From JAGPCK01 sp964535575 (lineage in GTDB: Bacteria; Bacteroidota; Bacteroidia; UKL13-3): a stretch of 64,000 bases of DNA. The stretch is taken from contig CAZHTC010000002.1 of NCBI GenBank assembly GCA_964535575.1, positions 186,001-250,000 of the forward strand, written 5' to 3'. Made by a program: the position numbers and the translations under genes. The notes beneath the pieces are model-generated. The model did no database searches. It worked only from the letters and a program-made list of their open reading frames with translations, and was not told the DNA's origin. Positions 16,711 to 25,582 of the stretch are shown here, one piece after another (within the stretch, counting starts at the first letter, position 1; the number at the start of each line of letters is the position of its first letter).

Positions 16711-18738
16711 ATGAAGAAGCTTGTTCTTATTCTTGGCGTGATTGGTTTGGTACAACCCGGTTTAGCCCAAACTAAAAAAGCAGCCGCTGTAGCACCTGAA
16801 TCAAAAACGGCTATTGCCAAACCAATTGACGAAGTACTTTTTACCTTTGGAACCGATACTGTTTATCGTTCGGAGTTTGAACGCATTTATTCTAAAAACA
16901 ATACCTCTAAGGAAAAACCGGATGAAAAAAGCATCCGAGAGTATCTTGATTTGTATATCAATTTTAAATTGAAGGTGAAAGAAGCCATTCGTTTGGGGTT
17001 AGATACGTTACCATCTTTTAAATCGGAACTTGCCGGGTATCGCAAACAGTTGGCGCAGCCTTATCTGATTGATCAAAAAGTGAGTAAGCAATTGGTTAAG
17101 GAAGCTTATGAGCGTATGAAATACGAAATTAATGCAAGTCATATTCTCATTCGGTTAGACGAAAATGCACTTCCAAAAGACACCATTGCGGCTTATAAAA
17201 AAATCATGGACCTGCGTTCCAAAATAATGAAAGGTGAAAGTTTTGATTCGGTAGCGGCTAAATTTTCCGAAGACCCATCGGCAGTGAGTAATTATGGAAA
17301 TCTTGGATGGTTCACGGCATTTCAAATGATTTATCAGTTCGAAACCGGGGCTTATACCACCGAACCCGGAAAAATATCCATGCCGGTGAGAACCCGGTTT
17401 GGTTACCACCTGATTAAGGTAATTGATAAGAGGCCGGCAACCGGTGAAATTAAGGTGGCTCATATTGGCATTCGTGTTCCTTCATCAGCTACATCGGAGC
17501 AACAGATGGAAATTAAATCACGGGTTGATGCCATTTATTCAAAGTTGAAACAAGGAGAAAAATTTGAAGATTTAGTAAAACAATACTCGGAAGATGAGCG
17601 TACAGTGGAACAAAAAGGAGAGTTAAACTGGTTCAGCGGGACAAACAATTCTTTCCCTCAGGAATTTAAAGATGCTGCCTTTGCCTTGAAGGAGAATGGA
17701 TATTTTTCTGCTCCGGTACGTACCAGTTTCGGATGGCATATTATTAAAAGGGTGGATAAACGCGGACTTCAGTCAATGGCTGAACTTGAAGAAAGTATTA
17801 AATCAAAAATTGCCCGCGACAGTCGTCAGGATCAAAATAAACGTGCCGTTATTGAACGTATCAAAAAGGAAAATAGTTTTGCCGAATTTAAACCTGCTTA
17901 TGATGAATTATTAAAACGGATTGACTCTACAGTGCTTGGAAGCAGTTGGGACTCAAGCAAAGCAGGAGGATTGAAAAAGCCCTTGTTCCGAATTGGAAAA
18001 CAAACTTATGGCCAAAATGATTTCACTGCTTATGTTTACAATTACCAGACAAATTTGGCCGGTAAAGTTTCGGTTACCTCAGCCATCAGAGGGATGTACG
18101 ATAATTTTGTTGATTCAAAGGTGCTGGAATTTGAAGAGGCTGGCCTTGATGCCCGTTTTGAAGATTTTCGCAATCTGATGAAAGAATATCATGACGGGAT
18201 TTTGTTGTTTGATTTAACTGATAAGAAAGTGTGGTCGAAAGCGGTGTCTGATACTACCGGGCAAATGGCGTTTTACGAAAAAACAAAAAATAAATACCTG
18301 TACAAAGAGCGTTACCAGGTGGAAACATTTACCTGTGCCGATGAAAAAACAGCAGCCGCAGTTCAAAAAATGATCAAAGCAGGTAAAACCAATGACGAAA
18401 TAAAATCGAAACTGAATGCAAAAAATCCGCTGGCAGTTGATATTAAAATTAATCTGAGTGAGATGGGAGAGCATGCCTCGGTTGATTCGTTTGTTGCAGT
18501 TAATAAGCCGGCAGCCGATGCAAAGCAGATTAAATTCATGAACCCGGAGGCAGGAAACAACAAAGTGTTCTCTGTTATCAGAAAAATAATTCCTCCCCAA
18601 CCTAAAGAACTCAAGGAAGTAAAGGGTTTGGTTACGTCCGAGTATCAGAATCAACTTGAAAAAGACTGGCTTGCCGAACTGCGCGCCAAATATCCGGTGC
18701 AGGTAAATGAAATTACCGTTAGCAGGTTATTTAAATAA
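16711..18738 (+). CDS. Periplasmic peptidyl-prolyl isomerase with two PpiC (parvulin) domains
   Basis: A 675-residue exported folding factor. The signal peptide (MKKLVLILGVIGLVQPGLAQ) is followed by a SurA-N-like helical region and two parvulin domains, at about residues 138-240 ('ASHILIRL' to 'FGYHLIKVIDKR') and 247-352 ('KVAHIGIRV' to 'FGWHIIKRVDKR'). The remaining ~320 residues form a further helical/chaperone region. It likely assists outer membrane protein biogenesis. It heads a four-gene run with a SurA-N-like lipoprotein, a second SurA-like isomerase and a MoxR ATPase, an arrangement I know from other Bacteroidota. Parvulin activity itself is inferred from the fold. Confidence 0.9.
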   Translation: MKKLVLILGVIGLVQPGLAQTKKAAAVAPESKTAIAKPIDEVLFTFGTDTVYRSEFERIYSKNNTSKEKPDEKSIREYLDLYINFKLKVKEAIRLGLDTLPSFKSELAGYRKQLAQPYLIDQKVSKQLVKEAYERMKYEINASHILIRLDENALPKDTIAAYKKIMDLRSKIMKGESFDSVAAKFSEDPSAVSNYGNLGWFTAFQMIYQFETGAYTTEPGKISMPVRTRFGYHLIKVIDKRPATGEIKVAHIGIRVPSSATSEQQMEIKSRVDAIYSKLKQGEKFEDLVKQYSEDERTVEQKGELNWFSGTNNSFPQEFKDAAFALKENGYFSAPVRTSFGWHIIKRVDKRGLQSMAELEESIKSKIARDSRQDQNKRAVIERIKKENSFAEFKPAYDELLKRIDSTVLGSSWDSSKAGGLKKPLFRIGKQTYGQNDFTAYVYNYQTNLAGKVSVTSAIRGMYDNFVDSKVLEFEEAGLDARFEDFRNLMKEYHDGILLFDLTDKKVWSKAVSDTTGQMAFYEKTKNKYLYKERYQVETFTCADEKTAAAVQKMIKAGKTNDEIKSKLNAKNPLAVDIKINLSEMGEHASVDSFVAVNKPAADAKQIKFMNPEAGNNKVFSVIRKIIPPQPKELKEVKGLVTSEYQNQLEKDWLAELRAKYPVQVNEITVSRLFK

Positions 18739-18746
18739 CCCGTTAA

Positions 18747-19589
18747 GTGATGCGGTCTGTTTTTTTTATATTGAGTATGACTGCACTTTTTACAGGTTGT
18801 TCGCAAAAGAGTTCGACAAACGGTGAACCGCTGGCAAGAGTAGGAAATCATTTTTTATACCTTGCCGATATCAATAAGGCAATAGCCGGACGTAGCCCGC
18901 TGCAGGATAGCTTGCCTTATATGAAAAAACTGGTTCAGGAGTGGATTCGCGAACAGGTGCTTCTTGATAAGGCAAACAGTGTGCTCACCGCTGCCCAAAA
19001 GGATAAAAAGAAAGAACTGGATGCTTACCTGGCTGCATTGCTTGTTTACGAGTACCAGCGCCAGACAGTAGAACAAAAATTAGACACGACCGTAACCGAA
19101 ACACAGATAAAGCAATATTTTGAAAAGAATAAAGCCGATTTTGAACTAAAACAAAACCTGATTCGTTTCAGGTATGTGAAGTTGAAAAAAGATATGCCTT
19201 TTGATGAAACCAAAGCATTACTGGCATCGGATAAGGAAGAAGACTTTAAGAAACTGGAATTATTTTGCAGGCAGCATGCCTCTAACTTTTTTCTGAACGA
19301 TAAAGTGTGGCTCAATTTTCAGGATGTGTTAAAAGAGATTCCTATTCAAACATACAATGAGGAAGATTTTTTAAAGAATAATACGCTGGTAGAGGTGAAA
19401 GACAAGGAGTACACTTACCTTGTGCGCATAAGCGATTATCGGGTAAAAAACGGGCAATCGCAACCCGAACTGGAACGCGATCGTATTGTGCAAATGATTA
19501 TTCAGGCACGTAAGGCTAAATTGATAAAAGAAACCGAACAACAAGTGCTTAAAGAAGCCGAATTAAATGGAAGCATTGAACTATTTTAA
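18747..19589 (+). CDS. SurA-N-like lipoprotein lacking a parvulin domain
   Basis: A 280-residue lipoprotein (signal peptide with lipobox ALFTGC, Cys at residue ~18). After the lipobox comes 'LARVGNHFLYLADINKAI', the pattern that opens SurA/PpiC-type chaperones, and a long helical region. The segment where a parvulin domain would sit has no 'HIL' entry motif or 'FGYH' exit motif, so it is probably a chaperone without isomerase activity. It lies 8 bases after the two-parvulin protein and overlaps the next SurA-like gene by 23 bases, so the three are probably made together and may act on the same outer membrane clients. Confidence 0.82.
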   Translation: MMRSVFFILSMTALFTGCSQKSSTNGEPLARVGNHFLYLADINKAIAGRSPLQDSLPYMKKLVQEWIREQVLLDKANSVLTAAQKDKKKELDAYLAALLVYEYQRQTVEQKLDTTVTETQIKQYFEKNKADFELKQNLIRFRYVKLKKDMPFDETKALLASDKEEDFKKLELFCRQHASNFFLNDKVWLNFQDVLKEIPIQTYNEEDFLKNNTLVEVKDKEYTYLVRISDYRVKNGQSQPELERDRIVQMIIQARKAKLIKETEQQVLKEAELNGSIELF

Positions 19590-20925
19590 GAAAATTACCG
19601 GAATTATTGTCCTGATGTATTTTATATCTCCGGCTGCCCGTGCTCAGGTGGTAGATGAAGTGGTGGCCGTAGTGGGAGATAAAATTATTTTAAAATCGGA
19701 GATTGAAATTGAAGTGGAGCGTATCAAAAAAAATGCGGAAGGAGCATTGCCCCCCAACATTTTTTGCGAAGTACTTAATCAGAAACTGGCCGAGAAATTA
19801 ATGCTTCACAAAGCCGATTTGGACAGTATTGTTGCGGATGAAGACAGGGTAACAGCCGAATTGGATTACAGGGTAAAAAAACTGGTGGCTCAGTTTGGCA
19901 GCGAAAAAGCATTTGAAAATTATTATGGTAAAACCATTGCCGAAATTAAAGCAAGCAACCGTGATAAAGTGCGCGATGATATGCTGGTTACCGAAATGCA
20001 GCAGAAAATTCTGAAAGAAGTGAAAGCAAGCCCTACGGATATTAAGAGATATTTTAACAGCATTCCGGATGACAGTTTGCCTTTTTACAGTTCGGAGGTT
20101 GAAATAGCACAGATAATAAAATTACCCGCAGTAAGCAAAGAGGCCAAACAATATGCTTACGAACGCATCAGAGAAATTCGTGAGCGGATTTTAAACGGAG
20201 AAAGTTTTCAAACATTAGCCATTTTGTATTCAGATGATCACGGGTCGGCCAAAAGGGGAGGAGAACTCGGCTTTTTCTCCCGCGGAGATATGGTTCCGGA
20301 GTTTGAAGCCATGTCGTTTAAATTGCGCGGAGATACCGTTTCCAAAATTATTGAAACCAAATACGGGTATCATATTCTTCAGCTTATTGAGCGCAAGGGC
20401 GAAAGTATAAATGTGCGGCACATTCTTATAAGGGCACAAACATCAAAAGCCGATCTGGTGCTTGCAAAGGATACTATGGAGAAAATTTATCGCATGCTCA
20501 CCAAAGATACACTCACATTTGAAGATGCAGCCAAAAAATATTCAGATGATGAAGACTCAAGAGCCGGTGGAGGATATTTACGCGACCCGGCTACTGGCAG
20601 CACCAAAGTGCTGGTAGAGGAACTGGATAAAAATTTGTATATCGCCATTGAGCGTTTACAACCGGGGCAAATTACCGAACCCGAATTAATTACGCTGCCC
20701 GATGGCTCACAGGCCTACCGCATGATTTACCTTAAATCGGAAACAAAACCCCACAAGGCCAATCTTCGAGACGATTATCAGAAATACCAGGCTATGGCTT
20801 TTCAGAAAAAACAGGAAGAAGTAATGAGTGCCTGGATTGATAAGTACCGCAAAAAATATTATGTTCGAATTGCCGATGGATACGTAACCTGTAACTCCAT
20901 TGAGCGATGGATAAAAGCGCAATAA
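19567..20925 (+). CDS. SurA-like periplasmic chaperone / peptidyl-prolyl isomerase
   Basis: A 452-residue exported chaperone of SurA length and architecture. Signal peptide to about residue 26 (ending in ARAQ), SurA N-terminal domain beginning 'VVDEVVAVVGDKIILKSEIE', and two parvulin domains at about residues 176-280 (ending 'KYGYHILQLIERK') and 285-385 (starting 'VRHILIRAQ'). In proteobacteria SurA carries unfolded outer membrane proteins across the periplasm; the same role is expected here. The start overlaps the preceding lipoprotein gene by 23 bases and the next gene (MoxR) follows after 4 bases. Confidence 0.9.
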   Translation: MEALNYFKKITGIIVLMYFISPAARAQVVDEVVAVVGDKIILKSEIEIEVERIKKNAEGALPPNIFCEVLNQKLAEKLMLHKADLDSIVADEDRVTAELDYRVKKLVAQFGSEKAFENYYGKTIAEIKASNRDKVRDDMLVTEMQQKILKEVKASPTDIKRYFNSIPDDSLPFYSSEVEIAQIIKLPAVSKEAKQYAYERIREIRERILNGESFQTLAILYSDDHGSAKRGGELGFFSRGDMVPEFEAMSFKLRGDTVSKIIETKYGYHILQLIERKGESINVRHILIRAQTSKADLVLAKDTMEKIYRMLTKDTLTFEDAAKKYSDDEDSRAGGGYLRDPATGSTKVLVEELDKNLYIAIERLQPGQITEPELITLPDGSQAYRMIYLKSETKPHKANLRDDYQKYQAMAFQKKQEEVMSAWIDKYRKKYYVRIADGYVTCNSIERWIKAQ

Positions 20926-20929
20926 ACCA

Positions 20930-21895
20930 ATGACTCAATATACATCAGATGTAGAAGCAGCCGATGCACTGCAGGCAAAGTACAAAGAATTAAAAAAAGA
21001 AATCGGTAAGGTAATTATCGGTCAGGAACGGGTGGTGGAGGATGTACTCACCTGCATTTTCTCTCACGGACATGCTTTGCTTATCGGTGTTCCCGGTTTG
21101 GCTAAAACGTTATTGGTAAAAACCATTTCACAGGCACTTGATTTAAGTTTTAACCGCATTCAGTTTACTCCGGATTTAATGCCTTCTGATATTACGGGCT
21201 CCGAGATACTTGACGAAAACAGACACTTTAAATTTATTAAAGGACCGTTGTTTGCCAATATTGTGCTGGCTGACGAAATTAACCGAACCCCACCTAAAAC
21301 ACAGGCTGCTTTACTCGAAGCCATGCAGGAAAAAAATGTGAGTGTAGGCGGCCATCAACATCAGTTGCAGGAACCATTTTTTGTGTTGGCTACACAAAAT
21401 CCCATTGAGCAGGAGGGAACGTATCCGCTTCCCGAGGCACAGCTTGACCGTTTCATGTTTAATATTGTGCTGGATTACCCTTCGTTTGAAGAAGAGTTGC
21501 AGGTGGTGCGTTCTACTACAACCGGAGTTTCAACAAACGCATCAAAGGTAATCAGTGCTGCCGAGATTACGTTGTTTCAGCAGGTAGTACGCAAATTGCC
21601 TGTTGCCGATAATGTGTTGGAATATGCCGTAAAACTGGTTTCCAAAACCCGTCCGAAATCTGTACATTCAACCGATAAGGTAAATCAGTACATTTCATTT
21701 GGAGCCGGGCCACGTGCCAGCCAGTATTTGGTAATAGGGGCTAAATGCCATGCGTTACTCCATGGGAAATACTCACCGGATATAGAAGATGTACAGGCAG
21801 TGGTGGCTCCGGTATTGCGCCATCGGTTAGTGAAAAACTATAAAGCAGAAGCCGAAGGTATAAGCATGGAGCAGATTATACAGTCGTTGCTGTAA
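20930..21895 (+). CDS. MoxR family AAA+ ATPase
   Basis: A 321-residue MoxR-type AAA+ ATPase, a chaperone-like family that often works with VWA-domain proteins in protein complex maturation. Walker A is GVPGLAKT at about residues 49-56, Walker B is VLADEINR at about 111-118, and the 'ATQNPIEQEGTYPLPEAQLDRF' type sensor region is around 150-172. The length is typical. It is the last gene of the PPIase operon; the usual DUF58/VWA partner genes are not next to it in this window. Its client is unknown. Confidence 0.92.
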   Translation: MTQYTSDVEAADALQAKYKELKKEIGKVIIGQERVVEDVLTCIFSHGHALLIGVPGLAKTLLVKTISQALDLSFNRIQFTPDLMPSDITGSEILDENRHFKFIKGPLFANIVLADEINRTPPKTQAALLEAMQEKNVSVGGHQHQLQEPFFVLATQNPIEQEGTYPLPEAQLDRFMFNIVLDYPSFEEELQVVRSTTTGVSTNASKVISAAEITLFQQVVRKLPVADNVLEYAVKLVSKTRPKSVHSTDKVNQYISFGAGPRASQYLVIGAKCHALLHGKYSPDIEDVQAVVAPVLRHRLVKNYKAEAEGISMEQIIQSLL

Positions 21896-21924
21896 ACGGA
21901 GTACGTTGAAAATTTCATTTAAAT

Positions 21925-22021
21925 CGCCATTGCGAGGAATGTAATTATGACGAAGCAATCTGCATGAGAGCAGCACCTGATTCCATTTGATGAGACTACT
22001 TCAACCGCATATGGCATCGCA
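21925..22021. repeat. Degenerate dispersed palindromic repeat (REP/MITE-like)
   Basis: The stretch starts CGCCATTGCGAGGAATG and holds inner arms GAAGCAATCT (21952-21961) and AGACTACTTC (21993-22002), which pair with two mismatches, and outer GCGA/TCGC ends. It resembles the widespread dispersed repeats that read CATTGCGAGG...GAAGCAATCT...AGATTGCTTC...CGCAATG in many genomes, but with decayed ends. The resemblance is from memory and only one copy is in the window. Confidence 0.55.
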
Positions 22022-22060
22022 GAAAGAAGTGTTTTTACTCAGTGGGTACTTAAAATCCCC

Positions 22061-22089
22061 TTGTTTTTTCAAATACTTTTCTAACTTTG
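22061..22089 (+). promoter_or_regulatory. Bacteroidota-type promoter directly before ybeY
   Basis: TTG (22061-22063) is followed after 18 bases by TAACTTTG (22082-22089), matching the Bacteroidota pattern. The box ends only 4 bases before the ATG at 22094, so the transcript may begin at or next to the start codon and be leaderless. Confidence 0.6.
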
Positions 22090-22093
22090 TTCT

Positions 22094-22519
22094 ATGACCG
22101 CGTCCATCACCTTTCATGCTGCCGATGTACCCATACCGCTCACCCAGCGCACAGCCATTAAACACTGGCTTCAAAGTGTGGCAAAAAAGGAGAAGTGTAC
22201 AATCAGTCATATCGCGTATATTTTTTGCAGTGATGAGTACCTGCACAATATCAACGTCAAATTTTTAAAACACGACACCCTGACTGATATCATCACTTTT
22301 GATTATTCGGAAGGGAAAATACTGAGTGGGGAAATTTACATCAGTGCCGAGCGGGTAAAAGATAATGCTGATGTTTTCGGAGCTACCTATATTCATGAGC
22401 TATGCAGGGTATTGGTACACGGGTTACTTCACCTTAGCGGTTACAACGATAAAACAAAAGCCCAAAAGGAATCCATGCGCCAGCGCGAGGAGTTTCATCT
22501 GGGGGCACTATTTGAATAA
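22094..22519 (+). CDS. ybeY: rRNA maturation endoribonuclease YbeY
   Basis: YbeY is a zinc-dependent RNase that acts in 16S rRNA 3'-end maturation and ribosome quality control. The 141-residue protein has the family core 'FLKHDTLTDIITFDY' (around residue 56-70), 'GEIYIS' and the metal motif 'RVLVHGLLHLSGYND' (around 98-112). The classic motif is H-x3-H-x5-H; here the third histidine position is occupied by Asp (GYND for GYDH), which I believe is common in Bacteroidota versions. It is a single gene on the plus strand, convergent with the M13 peptidase gene 4 bases away. Confidence 0.93.
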   Translation: MTASITFHAADVPIPLTQRTAIKHWLQSVAKKEKCTISHIAYIFCSDEYLHNINVKFLKHDTLTDIITFDYSEGKILSGEIYISAERVKDNADVFGATYIHELCRVLVHGLLHLSGYNDKTKAQKESMRQREEFHLGALFE

Positions 22520-22523
22520 CCTG

Positions 22524-24572
22524 TTACCATATTTTCACCCTTAAGCTATCTGCTCTCCACATATAATCACCTTCTTTTATCCCAAAGGTTTGATAAAACT
22601 CAGGCATATTGGCCAGTGGCCCTATCACTCTAAATTTGCACGGAGCATGTTCGTTGCTGCGTACCTGATCGGCTATTGACTCGGGGCGCTCGTTTACCAT
22701 CCAGGCCAGGGCATACCCTAAAAAGAAACGCTGGTCGGGGTTTAACCCGGCAATGATTTCTTTACCCGTGTATTGTTTGGTTTTCTTAAACGCTTCGTAG
22801 CCCATCACAATTCCTCCCAGATCGGCAATATTTTCTCCCTGGGTATTGGCTCCGTTTATATGCAAACTATCCACGGCCACATAGTTGTTAAACTGCGCTA
22901 CAATCATTTTGGTTTTGGCGTAAAACTTCGCACTATCCTCACTGGTCCACCAGTTATTCAGGTTGCCTTGCCCATCATATTTGCTGCCCTGGTCGTCAAA
23001 ACCGTGGGTTATTTCGTGCCCGAAGGTTGATCCGCCAATAATGGAATAGAGGATGGCATCATCGGCTAATTTGCGTTCATATCCCGGTACAATGATGTTA
23101 CAACCGGGTACCACAATTTCATTATTGCTCGGGTTATAATAGGCATTATACGTTTGCGGATACATGCTCCATTCGGTACGGTCAACGGGTTGACCGTATT
23201 TATGTATCATGTATTGAAAGTCCCACACATTTGCATTCATCACATTGCGCACATAGCTGCTGCGATCTACCTGAAGACTGCTCAGGTCTTTCCATTTATC
23301 GGGATACCCAACTTTCATCACCATGGCATTCAGTTTAGCCAATGCCTTTTCTTTAGTAGAAGCACTCATCCAGTCGAGTGCTTTAATGCGTTCGGCATAT
23401 ACTGCGCGTATGGCATTTCCTATTTCAAGTAGTTTTTCTTTAGTTCCTTTGGGTAAATATTCTTCCACATACACCTGTCCTATCAATTCTCCCAGTGATG
23501 CATTGGTTTGTTCGGTTACCCGTTTCCACCTGGGTTTTGGTTCTTCAATTCCGCGAATTACCTTGCCGTAAAAACTGAAACTTTCGGCATAAATTTTATC
23601 ATCAAGATAAGCGGCCAGTCCGCGTACCAGATGAAAACGCAGGTAGTTTTTCCAGTCGTCAAGCGGGTATTTTTTCAGGTAGCTGTTTACTGCTTTTAAG
23701 AATTCCGGTTGCCCAACAATCACCGAGTCGGGGTTCAATCCGCACTCGCTCATAAAACTACTCCAGTCTATCTCAGGGGTTGATTTAACCAGTTCGGCAA
23801 ATGTCATTTTATTGTAATTAAGCAAGGGGTCTCGGGTATCTTCCCGTTTGCGCGAGGTTTGAGCAATAGAGGTCTCCAGTTTCATCATGTGGTCTGCTGC
23901 TTTAGTTGCATCACTTTCATTTTGCCCCATAAGCATAAACATTTGTTGCAGATGGGTAAAAAATTTCTGGCGTATTTCTTTAGCGCGGGAGTCGGTATCA
24001 AAATAATAACTGCGGTCGGGCAAACTTAATCCACCCTGGTAAATGAAAACTGCATGTTTGCTGCTGTTTTTATCATCCTGCCCTACATACATGCCAAACA
24101 TAGGCGAGCCGGATACTTTTTGAATATGAGCCACGGCTTTCATCAGCGAGACTCCGTCATTCACGGCATCAATCATGTCGAGCTCTGCCTTAATAGGCGA
24201 CAACCCGTTTTTATTAATTGTGTTGCTGTCCATTCCGGTGAAATAAAAATCACCTATTTTTTGTTTGTTGCTTCCTTTGGCTGCATGGGTTTCGGCAGCC
24301 GATGAAATACATATCTGCTGGATTTGCGCATTGATGGTATCGCGTATGAGTTGCCATAAACCATTACTTGACTCGCTGGCCGGGATAGGATTTTTTTTAA
24401 ACCATCCGTTGTTGGCATATAAAAAGAAATCGTCACCGGGTTTAATGGTGCTGTCAATATTGGCCGCCAGAAAATCGGGGCCGTTGTTTTGGGTGGAAGA
24501 CTGTTTGTGTGAACACGAAGTGATAACAATTCCAGCTAGAGACAGAGAAAGGAAACGGATTTTAGAAAACAT
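22524..24572 (-). CDS. M13 family zinc metallopeptidase (PepO/neprilysin-like), lipoprotein
   Basis: A 682-residue exported endopeptidase. I choose ATG 24572, because it gives a lipoprotein signal peptide (MFSKIRFLSLSLAGIVITSC); a longer frame reaches 24638 but would extend into the terminator region. The protein has the N-terminal M13 region ('GDDFFLYANNGWFKKNPIP' near residue 40) and the C-terminal catalytic part with the zinc motif HEITH and the third ligand in ENIADLGG, followed by a typical 'FYQTFGIKEGDYMW' type ending. Substrates are expected to be short peptides; the role may be nutrient use or peptide turnover in the periplasm or outside. Confidence 0.93.
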   Translation of the reverse strand: MFSKIRFLSLSLAGIVITSCSHKQSSTQNNGPDFLAANIDSTIKPGDDFFLYANNGWFKKNPIPASESSNGLWQLIRDTINAQIQQICISSAAETHAAKGSNKQKIGDFYFTGMDSNTINKNGLSPIKAELDMIDAVNDGVSLMKAVAHIQKVSGSPMFGMYVGQDDKNSSKHAVFIYQGGLSLPDRSYYFDTDSRAKEIRQKFFTHLQQMFMLMGQNESDATKAADHMMKLETSIAQTSRKREDTRDPLLNYNKMTFAELVKSTPEIDWSSFMSECGLNPDSVIVGQPEFLKAVNSYLKKYPLDDWKNYLRFHLVRGLAAYLDDKIYAESFSFYGKVIRGIEEPKPRWKRVTEQTNASLGELIGQVYVEEYLPKGTKEKLLEIGNAIRAVYAERIKALDWMSASTKEKALAKLNAMVMKVGYPDKWKDLSSLQVDRSSYVRNVMNANVWDFQYMIHKYGQPVDRTEWSMYPQTYNAYYNPSNNEIVVPGCNIIVPGYERKLADDAILYSIIGGSTFGHEITHGFDDQGSKYDGQGNLNNWWTSEDSAKFYAKTKMIVAQFNNYVAVDSLHINGANTQGENIADLGGIVMGYEAFKKTKQYTGKEIIAGLNPDQRFFLGYALAWMVNERPESIADQVRSNEHAPCKFRVIGPLANMPEFYQTFGIKEGDYMWRADSLRVKIW

Positions 24573-24642
24573 ATGATTACATTTTAAAGGCGAAAGATAC
24601 GTTTTTCCATTTTGAATAAGAAGGTAATCGCTCAGCACAAAA

Positions 24643-24667
24643 AAAGCCCCGCGGGTTGCGGGGCTTT
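24643..24667. terminator. Rho-independent terminator at the end of the ATP synthase operon
   Basis: The 7-bp GC stem GCCCCGC (24646-24652) and GCGGGGC (24658-24664) encloses a 5-base loop and is flanked by A and T runs. On the minus strand it follows the atpG stop by about 22 bases and has a U tract, so it ends the ATP synthase transcript before the M13 peptidase gene. Confidence 0.92.
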
Positions 24668-24688
24668 GTATAAAAAGTATTGTTATTT

Positions 24689-25570
24689 TTAACCTAATGC
24701 GGCTGCACCACCCACAATTTCGGAGATTTCGTTGGTAATGGCTGCCTGGCGGGCACGGTTGTATTGCAAGCGAAGCGATTTGAGCAATTCTCCGGCATTA
24801 TCGGTGGCTTTATCCATGGCAACCATTCGTGCTCCATGTTCGCTGGCGTGTGAGTCGAGCAGGGTACGGTAAAGCGTGGTTTTTAAAATGCGTGGGATTA
24901 ACTCCTCGAGGATTTCAGTTTTGCCGGGCTCAAAAATATAATCGCTTTTGGTTTTACTGCTTTTGCCGGTAAACGAATTGATGTCAATTGGCAGAAAAGG
25001 TTCGGCAGTGAGAATTTGTGTACCGGCATTTTTAAATTTATTATACACAATTTCGATAGCGTCAAACTGCTTTTTGCGAAACGCATCAAGTACCCACTCG
25101 GCAATGGCAAAACCATTTTCGGCATTCAGATTTTGAAATGTTTCACGAAAATCGGTGACCATTTTGGCATTCATGCGACTAAAAAATTCGAATCCTTTTT
25201 TACCTACTGGCAAAATGGTCACGTTTCCTTTGGCGGCCTGCTCGGCATATTTCTCTCTGAGCAGGGCATTGGTTTGTTTTACTACGTTGGCATTAAAACC
25301 ACCACATAAACCGCGGTCGCTGGTAACAACTACCAGTAACACATTTGTGGCGGGGCGTGCATTAAAATACGAAGCCAGTGAATCGCCTTCAATAGAGTCG
25401 GCCAGATTTAGCAGTAAGTCCTGCAGCATCTGGGCATACGGACGCATTTGCACAATGGCATTTTGAGCTTTGCGCAGCTTGGTTGCACTCACCAGTTTCA
25501 TGGCTTTAGTGATTTGCTGTGTAGAGCTTACCGATGTAATGCGTACCCGTACTTCTTTTAAATTAGCCAC
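24689..25570 (-). CDS. atpG: ATP synthase F1 subunit gamma
   Basis: The gamma subunit is the central stalk that rotates within the alpha3-beta3 head and couples proton flow to ATP synthesis. The 293-residue protein begins 'ANLKEVRVRITSVSSTQQIT' (the conserved N-terminal helix) and ends with the helix around 'YNRARQAAITNEISEIVGGA', the gamma signature. 'SDRGLCGGFNANVVK' lies at about residue 84-98. The length is normal. It is the last gene of the operon and is followed by a terminator. In many bacteria atpD and atpC would follow; they are absent here. Confidence 0.97.
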   Translation of the reverse strand: MANLKEVRVRITSVSSTQQITKAMKLVSATKLRKAQNAIVQMRPYAQMLQDLLLNLADSIEGDSLASYFNARPATNVLLVVVTSDRGLCGGFNANVVKQTNALLREKYAEQAAKGNVTILPVGKKGFEFFSRMNAKMVTDFRETFQNLNAENGFAIAEWVLDAFRKKQFDAIEIVYNKFKNAGTQILTAEPFLPIDINSFTGKSSKTKSDYIFEPGKTEILEELIPRILKTTLYRTLLDSHASEHGARMVAMDKATDNAGELLKSLRLQYNRARQAAITNEISEIVGGAAALG

Positions 25571-25582
25571 GTTTCTGTATTT

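Noticed and set aside
18214..18654. A 146-codon minus-strand frame inside the PPIase gene
   Set aside because: It sits opposite coding sequence of a well-supported gene and shows only a Phe/Cys-rich random pattern.
24573..24638. A longer N-terminus for the M13 peptidase
   Set aside because: It would put 22 non-signal residues before a clear lipoprotein signal peptide and begin next to the ATP synthase terminator.
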